Origin: Pseudomonas sp. NFIX28 | Lineage (GTDB): Bacteria > Pseudomonadota > Gammaproteobacteria > Pseudomonadales > Pseudomonadaceae | Direction: 5' to 3' | DNA length: 64,000 bases | Assembly: GCF_900107395.1 (NCBI RefSeq) | Contig: NZ_FNPW01000014.1 | Coordinates: 141,670 to 205,669, forward strand | Part shown: one piece after another, positions 53,436 to 63,992 of the stretch | How positions within the stretch are numbered: position 1 is the stretch's first letter | How the letters are laid out: each line of letters starts with the position of its first letter | The notes under the pieces: model-generated | Told to the model about the DNA's origin: nothing | What the model saw: the letters and a program-made list of their open reading frames with translations, nothing else | Databases searched by the model: none | Position numbers and translations under genes: made by a program

Positions 53436-55760
53436 ATGACTCGTACCCGATCCCCCCGTTCCGCTAAAAAACGTCCGTCTGGTGGCCTGCGCCCCTGGCT
53501 GGGCTGGGCCTTGAAGCTCGGTCTGGTCGGTCTGGTGGTGCTCGCCGGCTTTGCGGTTTATCTCGACGCCGTGGTCCAGGAGAAGTTCTCCGGCAAGCGC
53601 TGGACCATTCCGGCCAAAGTCTATGCGCGGCCATTGGAGCTGTTCGTCGGACAAAAGCTCAGCAAGGACGATTTCCTCACCGAACTCGACGCACTTGGCT
53701 ATCGCCGCGAAAGCGTGGTCAACGGCCCTGGCGCCGCGTCGGTCAATGGCAATACCGTTGAACTCAATACCCGCGGTTTCCAGTTCTATGAAGGCATGGA
53801 ACAGGCACAACCGGTGCGCGTGCGTTTTTCCGGCGACTACGTGGCCGAGCTGTCTGGCAGCAAAGGCTCGAAACTGGCGGTGGTGCGCCTGGAGCCGCTG
53901 CTGATCGGTGGTTTGTATCCGAAGAATCTCGAGGACCGGATCCTGATCAAGATCGACCAGGCGCCTCCTTATTTGCTGGAAACCCTGGTGGCGGTCGAGG
54001 ACCGGGATTTCTACAGCCACTTCGGCGTCTCGCCCAAGTCGATCGTCCGGGCCATCTGGGTCAACACTTCGTCCGGGCAGATGCGCCAGGGCGGCAGTAC
54101 CCTGACCCAGCAATTGGTGAAGAACTTCTACCTCACCAGCGAACGCAGCCTGAGCCGCAAGCTCACCGAGGCGATGATGGCGTTGCTGCTGGAGTTGCAT
54201 TACGACAAGCACGAGATTCTCGAGGCGTACCTCAACGAGGTCTTCGTCGGCCAGGATGGCCAGCGTGCGGTGCACGGCTTCGGCCTGGCCAGCCAGTTCT
54301 TCTTCAGCCAGCCGCTGGCCGAACTCAAGTTGCATCAGATCGCCTTGTTGGTGGGGATGGTCAAGGGGCCGTCCTATTACAACCCGCGTCGTTATCCGGA
54401 GCGTGCGCTGGAGCGGCGCAACCTGGTACTCGACCTGTTGGCGCAACAGGGAGTGGCGACGCCGGAACAGGTCGAGGCCGCGAAGAAGATGCCATTGGGC
54501 GTGACCAAGCGCGGCAGTCTGGCGGACAGTTCGTTCCCCGGCTTCCTGGACCTGGTGAAGCGTCAGCTGCGTGAAGATTACCGCGATGAAGACTTGACCG
54601 AAGAAGGGCTGCGGATCTTCACCAGTTTCGATCCGATCCTGCAGATGAAGGCCGAGGCTTCGGTCGCTGATACCTTCAAGCGCTTGGCCGGGCGCAAGGG
54701 ATCGGACGAAGTCGAAGCGGCGATGGTGGTGACCAACCCGGAAACCGGCGAAGTCCAGGCCATGATCGGCAGTCGCCAGGCCGGTTTTGCCGGTTTCAAC
54801 CGGGCGCTGGATGCGGTGCGGCCGATCGGCTCCCTGATCAAGCCCGCGGTTTACCTTACGGCGCTGGAGAAACCCAGCCAGTACACCTTGACCAGTTGGC
54901 TCTCCGACGAGGCTTTCTCGGTGAAAGGCGGCGACGGGCAAGTGTGGAAACCCCAGAACTACGATCGCCGTTCCCACGGCACGGTCTTCCTTTATCAGGG
55001 CTTGGCGCATTCCTATAACCTGTCGACCGCGCGCCTGGGCCTGGAAGTCGGCGTGCCGAACGTGCTGAAAACCCTGGGGCGCCTTGGCGTCACCCGTGAA
55101 TTCCCGGCCTTCCCGTCGATGCTGCTGGGGGCAGGGGGCTTGAGCCCGATAGAAGTCGCCACCATGTACCAGACCCTGGCCAACGGCGGCTTCAATACGC
55201 CGATGCGCGGGATCCGCAGTGTGCTGACGGCTGAAGGCGAGCCGCTGAAGCGTTATCCATTCCAGATCCAGCAACGTTTCGATCCGGGTTCGATCTACCT
55301 GATCCAGACGGCGATGCAGCGTGTCATGCGCGAAGGTACCGGCAGCTCGGTCTACAACGTGCTGCCGCGCTCCCTGGCGCTGGCGGGCAAGACCGGTACC
55401 AGTAACGATTCCCGCGACAGTTGGTTCGCCGGTTTCAGCCAGGACCTGCTGGCTGTGGTCTGGCTGGGGCGTGACGACAACGGCAAGACGCCGTTTACCG
55501 GCGCTACCGGCGCGCTGCAGGTCTGGACCAGTTTCATGCGCAAGGCCGATCCGCTGCCATTGGATATGCCGCAACCGGATAACGTGGTGCAGGCCTGGGT
55601 CGATTCGCGGACCGGGCAAGGCTCCGATGCCAACTGTCCGGGGGCCGTGCAGATGCCGTATATTCGCGGCAGCGAACCTCCTCCCGGTCCGGCGTGCGCT
55701 GGCGAAGGGCCTATGCCCGGCGAATCGGTGATGGATTGGGTCAAGGGCTGGATGAATTAA
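53436..55760 (+). CDS. Bifunctional penicillin-binding protein 1B (MrcB/PonB)
   Basis: The 774-residue class A PBP has a short basic cytosolic start, a membrane helix at residues 23-44 and a UB2H region (about 60-150). The GT51 transglycosylase follows with Glu188 in VAVEDRDFYSHFG, then the transpeptidase with Ser466 in SLIK, SYN at 526-528 and Lys652 in KTGT. It polymerises and cross-links peptidoglycan. A cysteine-containing C-terminal tail (about 718-774) is present. The lipoprotein activator gene lpoP follows 16 bp later. Confidence 0.97.
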   Translation: MTRTRSPRSAKKRPSGGLRPWLGWALKLGLVGLVVLAGFAVYLDAVVQEKFSGKRWTIPAKVYARPLELFVGQKLSKDDFLTELDALGYRRESVVNGPGAASVNGNTVELNTRGFQFYEGMEQAQPVRVRFSGDYVAELSGSKGSKLAVVRLEPLLIGGLYPKNLEDRILIKIDQAPPYLLETLVAVEDRDFYSHFGVSPKSIVRAIWVNTSSGQMRQGGSTLTQQLVKNFYLTSERSLSRKLTEAMMALLLELHYDKHEILEAYLNEVFVGQDGQRAVHGFGLASQFFFSQPLAELKLHQIALLVGMVKGPSYYNPRRYPERALERRNLVLDLLAQQGVATPEQVEAAKKMPLGVTKRGSLADSSFPGFLDLVKRQLREDYRDEDLTEEGLRIFTSFDPILQMKAEASVADTFKRLAGRKGSDEVEAAMVVTNPETGEVQAMIGSRQAGFAGFNRALDAVRPIGSLIKPAVYLTALEKPSQYTLTSWLSDEAFSVKGGDGQVWKPQNYDRRSHGTVFLYQGLAHSYNLSTARLGLEVGVPNVLKTLGRLGVTREFPAFPSMLLGAGGLSPIEVATMYQTLANGGFNTPMRGIRSVLTAEGEPLKRYPFQIQQRFDPGSIYLIQTAMQRVMREGTGSSVYNVLPRSLALAGKTGTSNDSRDSWFAGFSQDLLAVVWLGRDDNGKTPFTGATGALQVWTSFMRKADPLPLDMPQPDNVVQAWVDSRTGQGSDANCPGAVQMPYIRGSEPPPGPACAGEGPMPGESVMDWVKGWMN

Positions 55761-55776
55761 GCGAAGAGGGTTTGAC

Positions 55777-56508
55777 GTGAACAAGTGGTGGATTCCGGCT
55801 ATTACAGCTCTGGCTTTGCTCAATGGTTGCGCCAGCGTGCAGCGTGGCTCGATTCCGGTGGTGGACTCCGGTACCACCGTCTCCAACAGCGAGCGCATTT
55901 CGGCCAATGGCGGCTTTCGCCAGACGACTATCAAGCGTCCGGCGCAAGCGCAGACTCAAAGTATTCCGCAGGACTCGGGCGTCGTGGTGATGGTGCCGGG
56001 CGGGGCTGCGGCCACCGCTGCGCCAATCAGCAGCGCGCCTATTACTCCGGGCCCGATCACGCCTGGCCCGATCGACACTTCACCGATCCAGTCCGCCCCG
56101 ATCAACCAGGGCAGCTACAGCCTGCCGCCGACGCCTAGCGGAGTGCCTTCGGCCAGTTCCGGCGGGCTGTCTGCCGACGAACAGCTGGACGGTCCGGTGC
56201 TGGCATTGTTGACCACGGCGCAGCAGCAACAGGCCAGTGGTGATCTGAACGGCGCGTCTTCCAGCCTCGAGCGGGCCCAGCGCGTCGCGCCGCGCGAACC
56301 GCAGGTGCTGTATCGCCTGGCCCAGGTTCGCCTGGCCCAGGGCGATGCCCCGCAGGCTGAACAGTTAGCCCGTCGTGGCCTGAGCTTCGCCAATGGTCGT
56401 CCGGACCTGCAAGCCAGCCTGTGGACGTTGATCGCCCAGGCGCGCGAGAAGCAGGGCGATGCCGCCGGTGCTGCTCAGGCCCGGCAAAAAGCCAAGGTAT
56501 CGCTGTGA
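55777..56508 (+). CDS. LpoP-like outer-membrane lipoprotein activator of PBP1B
   Basis: This 243-residue lipoprotein has lipobox LNGC (Cys18) and a proline-rich, repeat-bearing linker around residues 75-130 (APISSAPITPGPITPGPID). Its C-terminal TPR domain (about 140-243; LEPQVLYRLAQVRLAQGDAPQAEQLAR-like) should reach through the periplasm to PBP1B. LpoP was described as the PBP1B activator encoded next to ponB in P. aeruginosa. Start at 55777 is GTG; AAGAGGGT precedes it. Confidence 0.85.
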   Translation: MNKWWIPAITALALLNGCASVQRGSIPVVDSGTTVSNSERISANGGFRQTTIKRPAQAQTQSIPQDSGVVVMVPGGAAATAAPISSAPITPGPITPGPIDTSPIQSAPINQGSYSLPPTPSGVPSASSGGLSADEQLDGPVLALLTTAQQQQASGDLNGASSSLERAQRVAPREPQVLYRLAQVRLAQGDAPQAEQLARRGLSFANGRPDLQASLWTLIAQAREKQGDAAGAAQARQKAKVSL

Positions 56509-56843
56509 TGGATGCACGTTTTCCAAAGATCGCCGAACAATTGCTGTTGATCGAGCGCGAGATGCGTCTGCAGGGTTTGTGGGATGAAACCCCGCCGAGC
56601 ATCGAGGCGCTGGCCAGTGTCGAGCCGTTTGCCGTCGATACGATGGAGTTCGAGCAATGGCTGCAATGGATATTCCTGCCGCGGATGAAGACGATTCTCG
56701 AGCAGGACCTGCCGTTGCCCAACGCCTCGGGTATCCGCGAAATGGCTGAAGTGGTCTTTGCCGGCCGCCCGATGCAGGGCCGGGATTTTCAGTTACAGAT
56801 CCTGCTCAAAGAGTTTGATCAGCTGATCGTCGCCACACGCTGA
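56508..56843 (+). CDS. YqcC-family protein
   Basis: The 111-residue cytosolic helical protein of the YqcC family (FEQWLQWIFLPRMKTILEQDLPLP is characteristic) is often encoded near truC or, as here, mrcB. The ATG overlaps the lpoP stop (TGATG). No biochemical role is known. Confidence 0.85.
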   Translation: MDARFPKIAEQLLLIEREMRLQGLWDETPPSIEALASVEPFAVDTMEFEQWLQWIFLPRMKTILEQDLPLPNASGIREMAEVVFAGRPMQGRDFQLQILLKEFDQLIVATR

Positions 56844-56861
56844 AACCTCTGCAACCACTAC

Positions 56862-57284
56862 CTAGCGGCAGTGGTTGTCTATCGCCTTCTGCGTTTCCAC
56901 TATGCGCTGCTGACGCTCTTCTTCGGTCAGGCGGCGTATTCCTCCTTCCGTGTTCTCGCTCAGCCGCGGGTTGTTCTGCAACTGCGCCAGGCTGGCCCGT
57001 GTTTGTGTACAAAAACGCCGGCGCTCGGCTTCCTGTCGAGCGACCTGTTGCTTGGCCTGGCTGTCCATGACCTGTTGCTCGGCATCCGGAGCGTTGGGCG
57101 GCAGCGTGCTGCTCGCACCTTTCGGCGCTTTTGGCAGGCTAATGGCGGTACTGGCCACGCCTTGGGGTGGCTGGGCGTCGAAATGGGTGACTCCCTGGGC
57201 GTCGACCCATTTGTAAATCTGACCGGCCTGGCACGGGAGACACATGGCGAGCAGCAGGCCAGCCGTCATGGTGAAGGTTCGCAT
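56862..57284 (-). CDS. DUF4124-domain periplasmic protein
   Basis: The 140-residue precursor has a Sec signal peptide (MRTFTMTAGLLLAMCLPCQA) and an N-terminal DUF4124 motif QIYKWVDAQGVTHFDAQPPQG. A glutamine-rich helical region follows, with two cysteines in the mature form (C92-region and C139). DUF4124 proteins are small envelope proteins of unknown function. It lies between yqcC and ilvI in the opposite direction. Confidence 0.82.
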   Translation of the reverse strand: MRTFTMTAGLLLAMCLPCQAGQIYKWVDAQGVTHFDAQPPQGVASTAISLPKAPKGASSTLPPNAPDAEQQVMDSQAKQQVARQEAERRRFCTQTRASLAQLQNNPRLSENTEGGIRRLTEEERQQRIVETQKAIDNHCR

Positions 57285-57687
57285 TTTTGAATTCCTTATT
57301 CAGGATTGCGCAATTGAAGCGTAGACAGTCGCTGTTTATAGGTTTTTTCTTGCGTTCTCATGCGCTTAGTTCGAATAAAGCACATTGACGTCTTGACTTG
57401 CAGAGGGCGAAACAGAAGAATCCAAAGTCCGCTGTAGAGGGACTGCCAGAAGCAGACCCACTCGGCAGAACATGAGGCGCACATCCGCGCCGACCTGCTA
57501 CACCCGCAACGCGTTACCTCGCGCTGGGTGGGAAAACCCCGCAACACTTGGGGCACTCCCAATACTTGCTCAGTCAGTGCTGACGTAGTCGGCGACCACC
57601 GTCGCTCATGCTCTGCTGAGAAGTAAACCTATTAAGACCCGTCCCCTTTCAAGAGGGCGGTATTCTGGCGTTTTAGAGGTGAACAAC
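57285..57687. other. ilvI upstream region
   Basis: This 403-bp region lies between the divergent DUF4124 and ilvI genes. A possible sigma-70 pair TTGACT (57393) and AAGAAT (57416) with a 17-bp spacer exists on the plus strand, implying a leader of about 260 nt. I see no convincing branched-chain-rich leader peptide or terminator/antiterminator. No gene is supported. Confidence 0.45.
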
Positions 57688-59412
57688 GTGGAGCTTTTAT
57701 CTGGCGGTGAGATGCTCGTCCGCTTTTTGCGTGACGAAGGCGTCAAATATATCTATGGGTACCCAGGTGGTGCTCTCCTTCATGTCTACGATGCCCTGTT
57801 CAAAGAACCGGAAGTGACCCACATCCTGGTTCGTCACGAGCAAGCGGCTACCCATATGGCTGACGGCTACGCCCGTGCCACCGGCAAAGCCGGCGTGGTA
57901 CTGGTGACTTCCGGCCCTGGCGCGACCAATGCTATCACCGGTATCGCCACTGCTTATATGGACTCCATTCCAATGGTGATCATTTCCGGTCAGGTGCCTA
58001 GCACCATGGTCGGTACCGATGCGTTCCAGGAAACCGACATGATCGGTATCTCCCGGCCAATCGTGAAGCACAGCTTCATGATCAAGCACGCTTCGGAAAT
58101 CCCGGAAGTCATGAAGAAGGCGTTCTACCTGGCGCAATCCGGTCGTCCGGGTCCAGTCGTGGTCGATGTCCCCAAGGACATGACCAATCCGGCTGAAAAG
58201 TTCGAATACGTTTTTCCTAAAAAAGCAAAGCTGCGCTCTTACAGCCCGGCTGTTCGTGGTCACTCCGGGCAAATCCGCAAGGCGGCAGAAATGCTCCTGG
58301 CGGCCAAGCGTCCTGTGCTGTACGCAGGTGGCGGCGTGATCCTCGGTGGCGGCTCCGCGCCGCTGACCGAACTGGCACAAATGCTCAACCTGCCGGTCAC
58401 CAATACCCTGATGGGATTGGGCGCTTATCCAGGCACTGATCGTCAATTCGTCGGCATGCTCGGCATGCACGGCAGCTACACCGCCAACCTGACCATGCAC
58501 CATGCCGATGTGATCCTGGCAGTCGGCGCGCGTTTCGACGACCGTGTGATCAACGGCCCGGCGAAGTTCTGCCCGAACGCCAAGATCATCCACGTCGACA
58601 TCGACCCGGCGTCCATCTCCAAGACCATCAAGGCAGACGTGCCGATCGTGGGTCCGGTGGAGAGCGTCCTGACCGAAATGGTCGCGGCCCTCAAGGAAAT
58701 CGGCGAAACCCCGAACAAGGACACCGTCGCCAGCTGGTGGAAGCAGATCGATGAGTGGCGCGGTGATCGCGGCCTGTTCCCTTACGACAAGGGCGACGGC
58801 AGCATCATCAAGCCGCAGACCGTGATCGAGACCCTCTGCGAGGTGACCAAGGGCGATGCCTATGTGACTTCCGACGTGGGGCAGCACCAGATGTTCGCGG
58901 CGCAGTACTACCGGTTCAACAAGCCCAATCGCTGGATCAACTCCGGTGGCCTGGGCACGATGGGCTTTGGTTTTCCTGCGGCCATGGGCGTCAAACTGAG
59001 CTTCCCTGATGCTGATGTCGCCTGCGTAACGGGCGAGGGCAGTATCCAGATGAACATTCAGGAACTGTCGACCTGCCTGCAGTACGACTTGCCGGTCAAG
59101 ATCGTCAACCTGAACAACGGTGCGCTGGGTATGGTGCGTCAGTGGCAGGACATGAACTACGGTAGCCGTCACTCGCATTCCTACATGGAATCGCTGCCTG
59201 ATTTCGTCAAGCTGGCCGAAGCCTACGGGCACGTGGGCATTCGCATCACGGACCTGAAGGATCTGAAGCCGAAGATGGAAGAAGCGTTCGCCATGAAAGA
59301 TCGCCTGGTGTTCCTCGACATCCAGGTCGATACCAGCGAGCACGTCTACCCGATGCAGATCAAAGACGGCTCCATGCGCGATATGTGGCTGAGCAAGACG
59401 GAGCGTACTTAA
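57688..59412 (+). CDS. Acetolactate synthase large subunit IlvI
   Basis: The 574-residue thiamine-diphosphate enzyme shows the catalytic Glu in VRHEQAATHMADGYARATG, the FAD-binding GARFDDRV region and the ThDP motif GEGSIQMNIQELSTCLQYDLPVKIVNLNN-type (GDG-N). It condenses two pyruvate, or pyruvate with 2-oxobutyrate, for valine and isoleucine synthesis. I chose the GTG at 57688 (MELLSGGEML...) because AGAGGT lies 7 bases upstream; the GTG at 57679 overlaps that site. Confidence 0.96.
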   Translation: MELLSGGEMLVRFLRDEGVKYIYGYPGGALLHVYDALFKEPEVTHILVRHEQAATHMADGYARATGKAGVVLVTSGPGATNAITGIATAYMDSIPMVIISGQVPSTMVGTDAFQETDMIGISRPIVKHSFMIKHASEIPEVMKKAFYLAQSGRPGPVVVDVPKDMTNPAEKFEYVFPKKAKLRSYSPAVRGHSGQIRKAAEMLLAAKRPVLYAGGGVILGGGSAPLTELAQMLNLPVTNTLMGLGAYPGTDRQFVGMLGMHGSYTANLTMHHADVILAVGARFDDRVINGPAKFCPNAKIIHVDIDPASISKTIKADVPIVGPVESVLTEMVAALKEIGETPNKDTVASWWKQIDEWRGDRGLFPYDKGDGSIIKPQTVIETLCEVTKGDAYVTSDVGQHQMFAAQYYRFNKPNRWINSGGLGTMGFGFPAAMGVKLSFPDADVACVTGEGSIQMNIQELSTCLQYDLPVKIVNLNNGALGMVRQWQDMNYGSRHSHSYMESLPDFVKLAEAYGHVGIRITDLKDLKPKMEEAFAMKDRLVFLDIQVDTSEHVYPMQIKDGSMRDMWLSKTERT

Positions 59413-59414
59413 TC

Positions 59415-59906
59415 ATGCGGCACATTATCTCCTTGCTTCTGGAAAACGAACCGGGCGCCTTGTCTCGTGTGGTTGGCCTGTTTTCGCAGCGTAACTACAA
59501 CATCGAAAGCCTGACCGTGGCACCGACCGAAGACCCGACCCTGTCGCGTCTGACGCTGACCACCGTGGGGCACGATGAGATCATCGAGCAGATCACCAAG
59601 AACCTGAACAAGCTGGTTGAAGTGGTCAAGCTGGTCGACCTGTCGGAAAGCGCTCACATCGAACGCGAGCTGATGCTGGTCAAGGTCAAGGCCACCGGCG
59701 CCCAGCGTGCCGAGGTCAAGCGCACCACCGATATTTATCGTGGGCAGATCGTCGATGTCAGCGCCAGCGTGTATACCGTTCAATTGACCGGTACCAGCGA
59801 TAAGCTCGACAGTTTCATCCAGTCGATCGGCACCGCTTCGATTCTGGAAACCGTACGCAGTGGCGTCACCGGCATTGCCCGTGGCGATAAAGTACTCAGC
59901 ATCTAA
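59415..59906 (+). CDS. Acetolactate synthase small subunit IlvH
   Basis: The 163-residue regulatory subunit has an N-terminal ACT domain (RHIISLLLENEPGALSRVVG, with the GLFSQRNYNIESL turn that binds valine) and a C-terminal domain. It controls IlvI activity and valine feedback. It starts two bases after the ilvI stop. Confidence 0.96.
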   Translation: MRHIISLLLENEPGALSRVVGLFSQRNYNIESLTVAPTEDPTLSRLTLTTVGHDEIIEQITKNLNKLVEVVKLVDLSESAHIERELMLVKVKATGAQRAEVKRTTDIYRGQIVDVSASVYTVQLTGTSDKLDSFIQSIGTASILETVRSGVTGIARGDKVLSI

Positions 59907-59951
59907 CTCAAATTAGCGAATGGCCTGAACGGCCTGATATAGGGGAAATTC

Positions 59952-60968
59952 ATGAAAGTTTTCTACGATAAAGATTGCGACCTCTCGATCATCCAGGGCA
60001 AGAAAGTTGCCATCATCGGTTACGGCTCCCAGGGCCACGCTCAAGCGTGCAACCTGAAAGACTCCGGCGTTGATGTCACCGTTGGCCTGCGTAAAGGTTC
60101 GTCTACCGTTGCCAAGGCTGAAGCCCATGGCCTGAAAGTGACCGACGTAGCCGCGGCCGTTGCTGGTGCCGACCTGGTCATGATCCTGACCCCGGACGAG
60201 TTCCAGTCCCAGCTGTACAAGAACGAAATCGAGCCGAACATCAAGAAGGGCGCCACCCTGGCCTTCTCCCACGGCTTCGCGATCCACTACAACCAGGTTG
60301 TTCCACGTGCCGACCTCGACGTGATCATGATCGCGCCGAAGGCTCCAGGCCACACCGTGCGTTCCGAGTTCGTCAAGGGCGGTGGTATTCCTGACCTGAT
60401 CGCTATCTACCAGGATGCTTCGGGCAACGCCAAGAACGTTGCTCTGTCCTACGCGGCTGGCGTGGGCGGCGGCCGTACCGGCATCATCGAAACCACCTTC
60501 AAGGACGAGACTGAAACCGACCTGTTCGGCGAGCAGGCTGTTCTGTGTGGCGGTACCGTCGAGCTGGTCAAGGCCGGTTTCGAAACCCTGGTTGAAGCTG
60601 GCTACGCGCCGGAAATGGCCTACTTCGAATGCTTGCACGAACTGAAGTTGATCGTTGACCTCATGTACGAAGGCGGTATCGCCAACATGAACTACTCGAT
60701 CTCCAACAACGCTGAATACGGCGAGTATGTGACTGGTCCGGAAGTGATCAACGCCGAATCCCGTCAGGCCATGCGCAACGCCCTGAAGCGTATCCAGGAC
60801 GGCGAGTACGCCAAGATGTTCATCAGCGAAGGTGCTACCGGCTACCCATCGATGACCGCCAAGCGTCGTAACAACGCTGCTCACGGTATCGAAATCATCG
60901 GCGAGCAACTGCGCTCGATGATGCCGTGGATCGGTGCCAACAAGATCGTCGACAAAGCCAAGAACTAA
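59952..60968 (+). CDS. Ketol-acid reductoisomerase IlvC
   Basis: The 338-residue class I KARI has the NADPH-binding GYGSQGHAQACNLKDSGVDV and the metal-binding helices with DLFGEQAVLCGG and EMAYFECLHE. It performs the isomeroreduction step after acetolactate synthase. AGGGGA precedes the ATG. It ends the ilvIHC unit at a strong terminator. Confidence 0.97.
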   Translation: MKVFYDKDCDLSIIQGKKVAIIGYGSQGHAQACNLKDSGVDVTVGLRKGSSTVAKAEAHGLKVTDVAAAVAGADLVMILTPDEFQSQLYKNEIEPNIKKGATLAFSHGFAIHYNQVVPRADLDVIMIAPKAPGHTVRSEFVKGGGIPDLIAIYQDASGNAKNVALSYAAGVGGGRTGIIETTFKDETETDLFGEQAVLCGGTVELVKAGFETLVEAGYAPEMAYFECLHELKLIVDLMYEGGIANMNYSISNNAEYGEYVTGPEVINAESRQAMRNALKRIQDGEYAKMFISEGATGYPSMTAKRRNNAAHGIEIIGEQLRSMMPWIGANKIVDKAKN

Positions 60969-60986
60969 GTTCGGTTTTTGTCAGGG

Positions 60987-61012
60987 AAAACGCGGCCTAG
61001 GCCGCGTTTTTT
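60987..61012 (+). terminator. Intrinsic terminator of ilvC
   Basis: AAAACGCGGC and GCCGCGTTTT pair around CTAG, followed by further T residues, 18 bp after the ilvC stop. Confidence 0.9.
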
Positions 61013-61112
61013 CGTTTGGATAGGCAGATTCTGGTATAAAGCTGAATCCTTTGTGGTCCAATCGTGGCCCTGAGTACGTCGAAACTTTTCACACCGTTGC
61101 AAGGTAATGTCC

Positions 61113-61970
61113 ATGAGCGAACGTCCCGAAGAGCCAAAACAGGCCTCTGACGCCGAAAGCCTGCTACCGATCGATGAGCATGTCGAAGAAGGGCATGACG
61201 CTGAAGGCCGTAAAGTCCGGCATCGTGGTATCTATCTGCTGCCAAATCTCTTCACTACCGCGAACCTGTTCGCCGGTTTCTACTCGATCATCAATTCCAT
61301 GAGTGCCCAGAGCGCGTTGAGCGCCGGTGACGCGGTGGGGGCGAGCAAGTATTTTGCGTTCGCGGCCATCGCGATCTTCGTCGCCATGGTGCTCGATGGC
61401 CTGGACGGGCGCGTGGCCCGCATGACCAATACCCAGAGCGCTTTTGGCGCCGAATATGACTCGTTGTCCGACATGGTTGCCTTCGGCGTTGCGCCTGCCT
61501 TGCTGGCATTCGGCTGGGCGCTGGGCGACATGGGCAAGGTCGGCTGGATGGTCGCCTTCATCTATGTAGCTGGAGCGGCTCTGCGCCTGGCACGTTTCAA
61601 CACCCAGGTGGGAACTGCCGACAAGCGCTACTTCATTGGCCTGGCCAGCCCGGCTGCGGCGGGTGTGGTGGCCGGTATTGTCTGGGCATTCAGTGATTAC
61701 GGGATCCAGGGCTCGAAGATGTCGTTCCTGGTAGCGCTGATGGTCGCGGCAGCCGGCATGCTGATGGTCAGCAATATCAAGTACAACAGCTTCAAGGAGC
61801 TGGATCTGAAAGGGCGTGTTCCGTTCGTAGCGATCCTTGCGGTGGTTCTGGTATTCGCCGTGGTCTTCAGTGATCCGCCACGGATTTTGCTGCTGGTGTT
61901 CCTCGCCTATGCGGCGTCCGGCCCGGTGCAATACCTGCTGCATCTTCGTCGACGCAAAACGTTGCCTTAA
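61113..61970 (+). CDS. CDP-diacylglycerol-serine O-phosphatidyltransferase PssA
   Basis: This 285-residue CDP-alcohol phosphatidyltransferase has about eight membrane segments and the motif DGLDGRVARMTNTQSAFGAE continuing to YDSLSD, the DGxxAR-x8-Gx3Dx3D active site. It makes phosphatidylserine, the precursor of phosphatidylethanolamine. A charged cytosolic extension of about 40 residues precedes the membrane domain. The ATG at 61113 has AAGG 8 bases upstream; the ATG at 61107 is too close to it. Confidence 0.94.
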   Translation: MSERPEEPKQASDAESLLPIDEHVEEGHDAEGRKVRHRGIYLLPNLFTTANLFAGFYSIINSMSAQSALSAGDAVGASKYFAFAAIAIFVAMVLDGLDGRVARMTNTQSAFGAEYDSLSDMVAFGVAPALLAFGWALGDMGKVGWMVAFIYVAGAALRLARFNTQVGTADKRYFIGLASPAAAGVVAGIVWAFSDYGIQGSKMSFLVALMVAAAGMLMVSNIKYNSFKELDLKGRVPFVAILAVVLVFAVVFSDPPRILLLVFLAYAASGPVQYLLHLRRRKTLP

Positions 61971-62033
61971 TGTAATTTCCCCCATACTCCGCAGTCTATT
62001 GGTGCATCAGTCCTCCAATACTGCGGAGTTGCC

Positions 62034-63046
<1,013 letters not shown>

Positions 63047-63047
<1 letters not shown>

Positions 63048-63667
63048 TGCGCTACCCATTCTGGCGCTTTGGCGTCTTCATCGCTGCTGCTATCTGGCCG
63101 TTGCTCTGGTTGTATCAGGCGTGGGCCGCCGATCTCGGCCCTGACCCGGGAAAAGTGCTGGTCGATCGTTTGGGGCTGGGGACGCTGATTTTTTTGCTGA
63201 TAACCCTGAGCATGACGCCGTTGCAGAAACTGACGGGGTGGGCGGGATGGATAGCGGTAAGGCGACAGCTCGGTTTGTGGTGCTTTGCTTATGTAGTGCT
63301 GCATTTAAGTGCTTACGCCGTATTTATCCTTGGGCTCGACTGGTCGCAATTGGGGGTGGAGTTGCGTAAGCGGCCCTACATTATTGTAGGAAGCCTTGGG
63401 TTCCTCGGATTACTCGCCCTGGCGGTAACGTCCAATCGATACAGTCAACGTCGTTTGGGCAGTCGTTGGAAGAAGCTGCATCGGTTGGTGTATCTCATTC
63501 TTGGGCTGGGTTTATTGCATATGCTCTGGATTGTCCGGGCAGATCTTAAAGAGTGGGCTGTCTATGCCACTATCGGCGCGCTGTTATTACTGCTGCGGGT
63601 GCCGCCAGTGATGCGCCGAATCCCCCGGTTATTGGTGAAAAAACCATCTTCTGCAACAAAAGCGTAA
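63047..63667 (+). CDS. MsrQ heme-binding membrane subunit
   Basis: The 206-residue membrane protein of the ferric-reductase-like family has about six helices. Conserved histidines in LWCFAYVVLHLSAY, KKLHRLVYL and LHMLWIVRADLKEW are the expected heme ligands. It passes electrons from the quinone pool to MsrP. It is the last gene before the rRNA promoters. Confidence 0.94.
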
Positions 63668-63674
63668 TTAGGGG

Positions 63675-63702
63675 TTGACGGCAGATTCTGGAAGTCTATA
63701 AT
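63675..63702 (+). promoter_or_regulatory. rrn promoter P1
   Basis: TTGACG and a perfect TATAAT are separated by 16 bp, followed by a GC-rich discriminator (TCGCCCC), the layout of stringently controlled rRNA promoters. Confidence 0.8.
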
Positions 63703-63877
63703 TCGCCCCACTTCCGGCGCAGTCGAAACGGAAAACTCCTTGAGATTCAACGAGTTACACGGTTTTCGACAGCGGTCACGCTTCAGCTCATCGAAGCCCG
63801 AAGGAGTTGATTCGGCAGTGTGTTTTCGCCGAGTTAACGGTTCGATCTTCTCGGTCGAAAGCGGAGAAAAAGAGGTG

Positions 63878-63905
63878 TTGACAGCAGCGTGTAACGCTGT
63901 AGAAT
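63878..63905 (+). promoter_or_regulatory. rrn promoter P2
   Basis: A perfect TTGACA and TAGAAT have a 16-bp spacer and are followed by TCGCCTCCCGC. It lies 203 bp after P1. Confidence 0.85.
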
Positions 63906-63986
63906 TCGCCTCCCGCTGACGAGAGATCGGAAGCGCAAGTGGTTGAAGTTGCAAAGGAAACTTTGAAAACTTCTTAAAATAACCGC

Positions 63987-63992
63987 TTGACA
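63987..63992 (+). promoter_or_regulatory. -35 of a third rrn promoter, truncated by the window end
   Basis: TTGACA lies 8 bp before the window end; its -10 would fall outside. In related species another promoter follows at this spot. Confidence 0.55.

Noticed and set aside
53376..55934. An 852-codon frame antisense to mrcB
   Set aside because: mrcB is unmistakable by its motifs. The antisense frame shows no family features and starts in lpoP.
57471..57590. Possible 39-codon ilv leader peptide
   Set aside because: It contains only scattered Leu, Ile and Val codons, lacks a ribosome-binding site, and no terminator/antiterminator pair follows.
57697..59343. A 548-codon frame antisense to ilvI
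   Set aside because: It is a shadow of a conserved enzyme gene with no credible start or domain.
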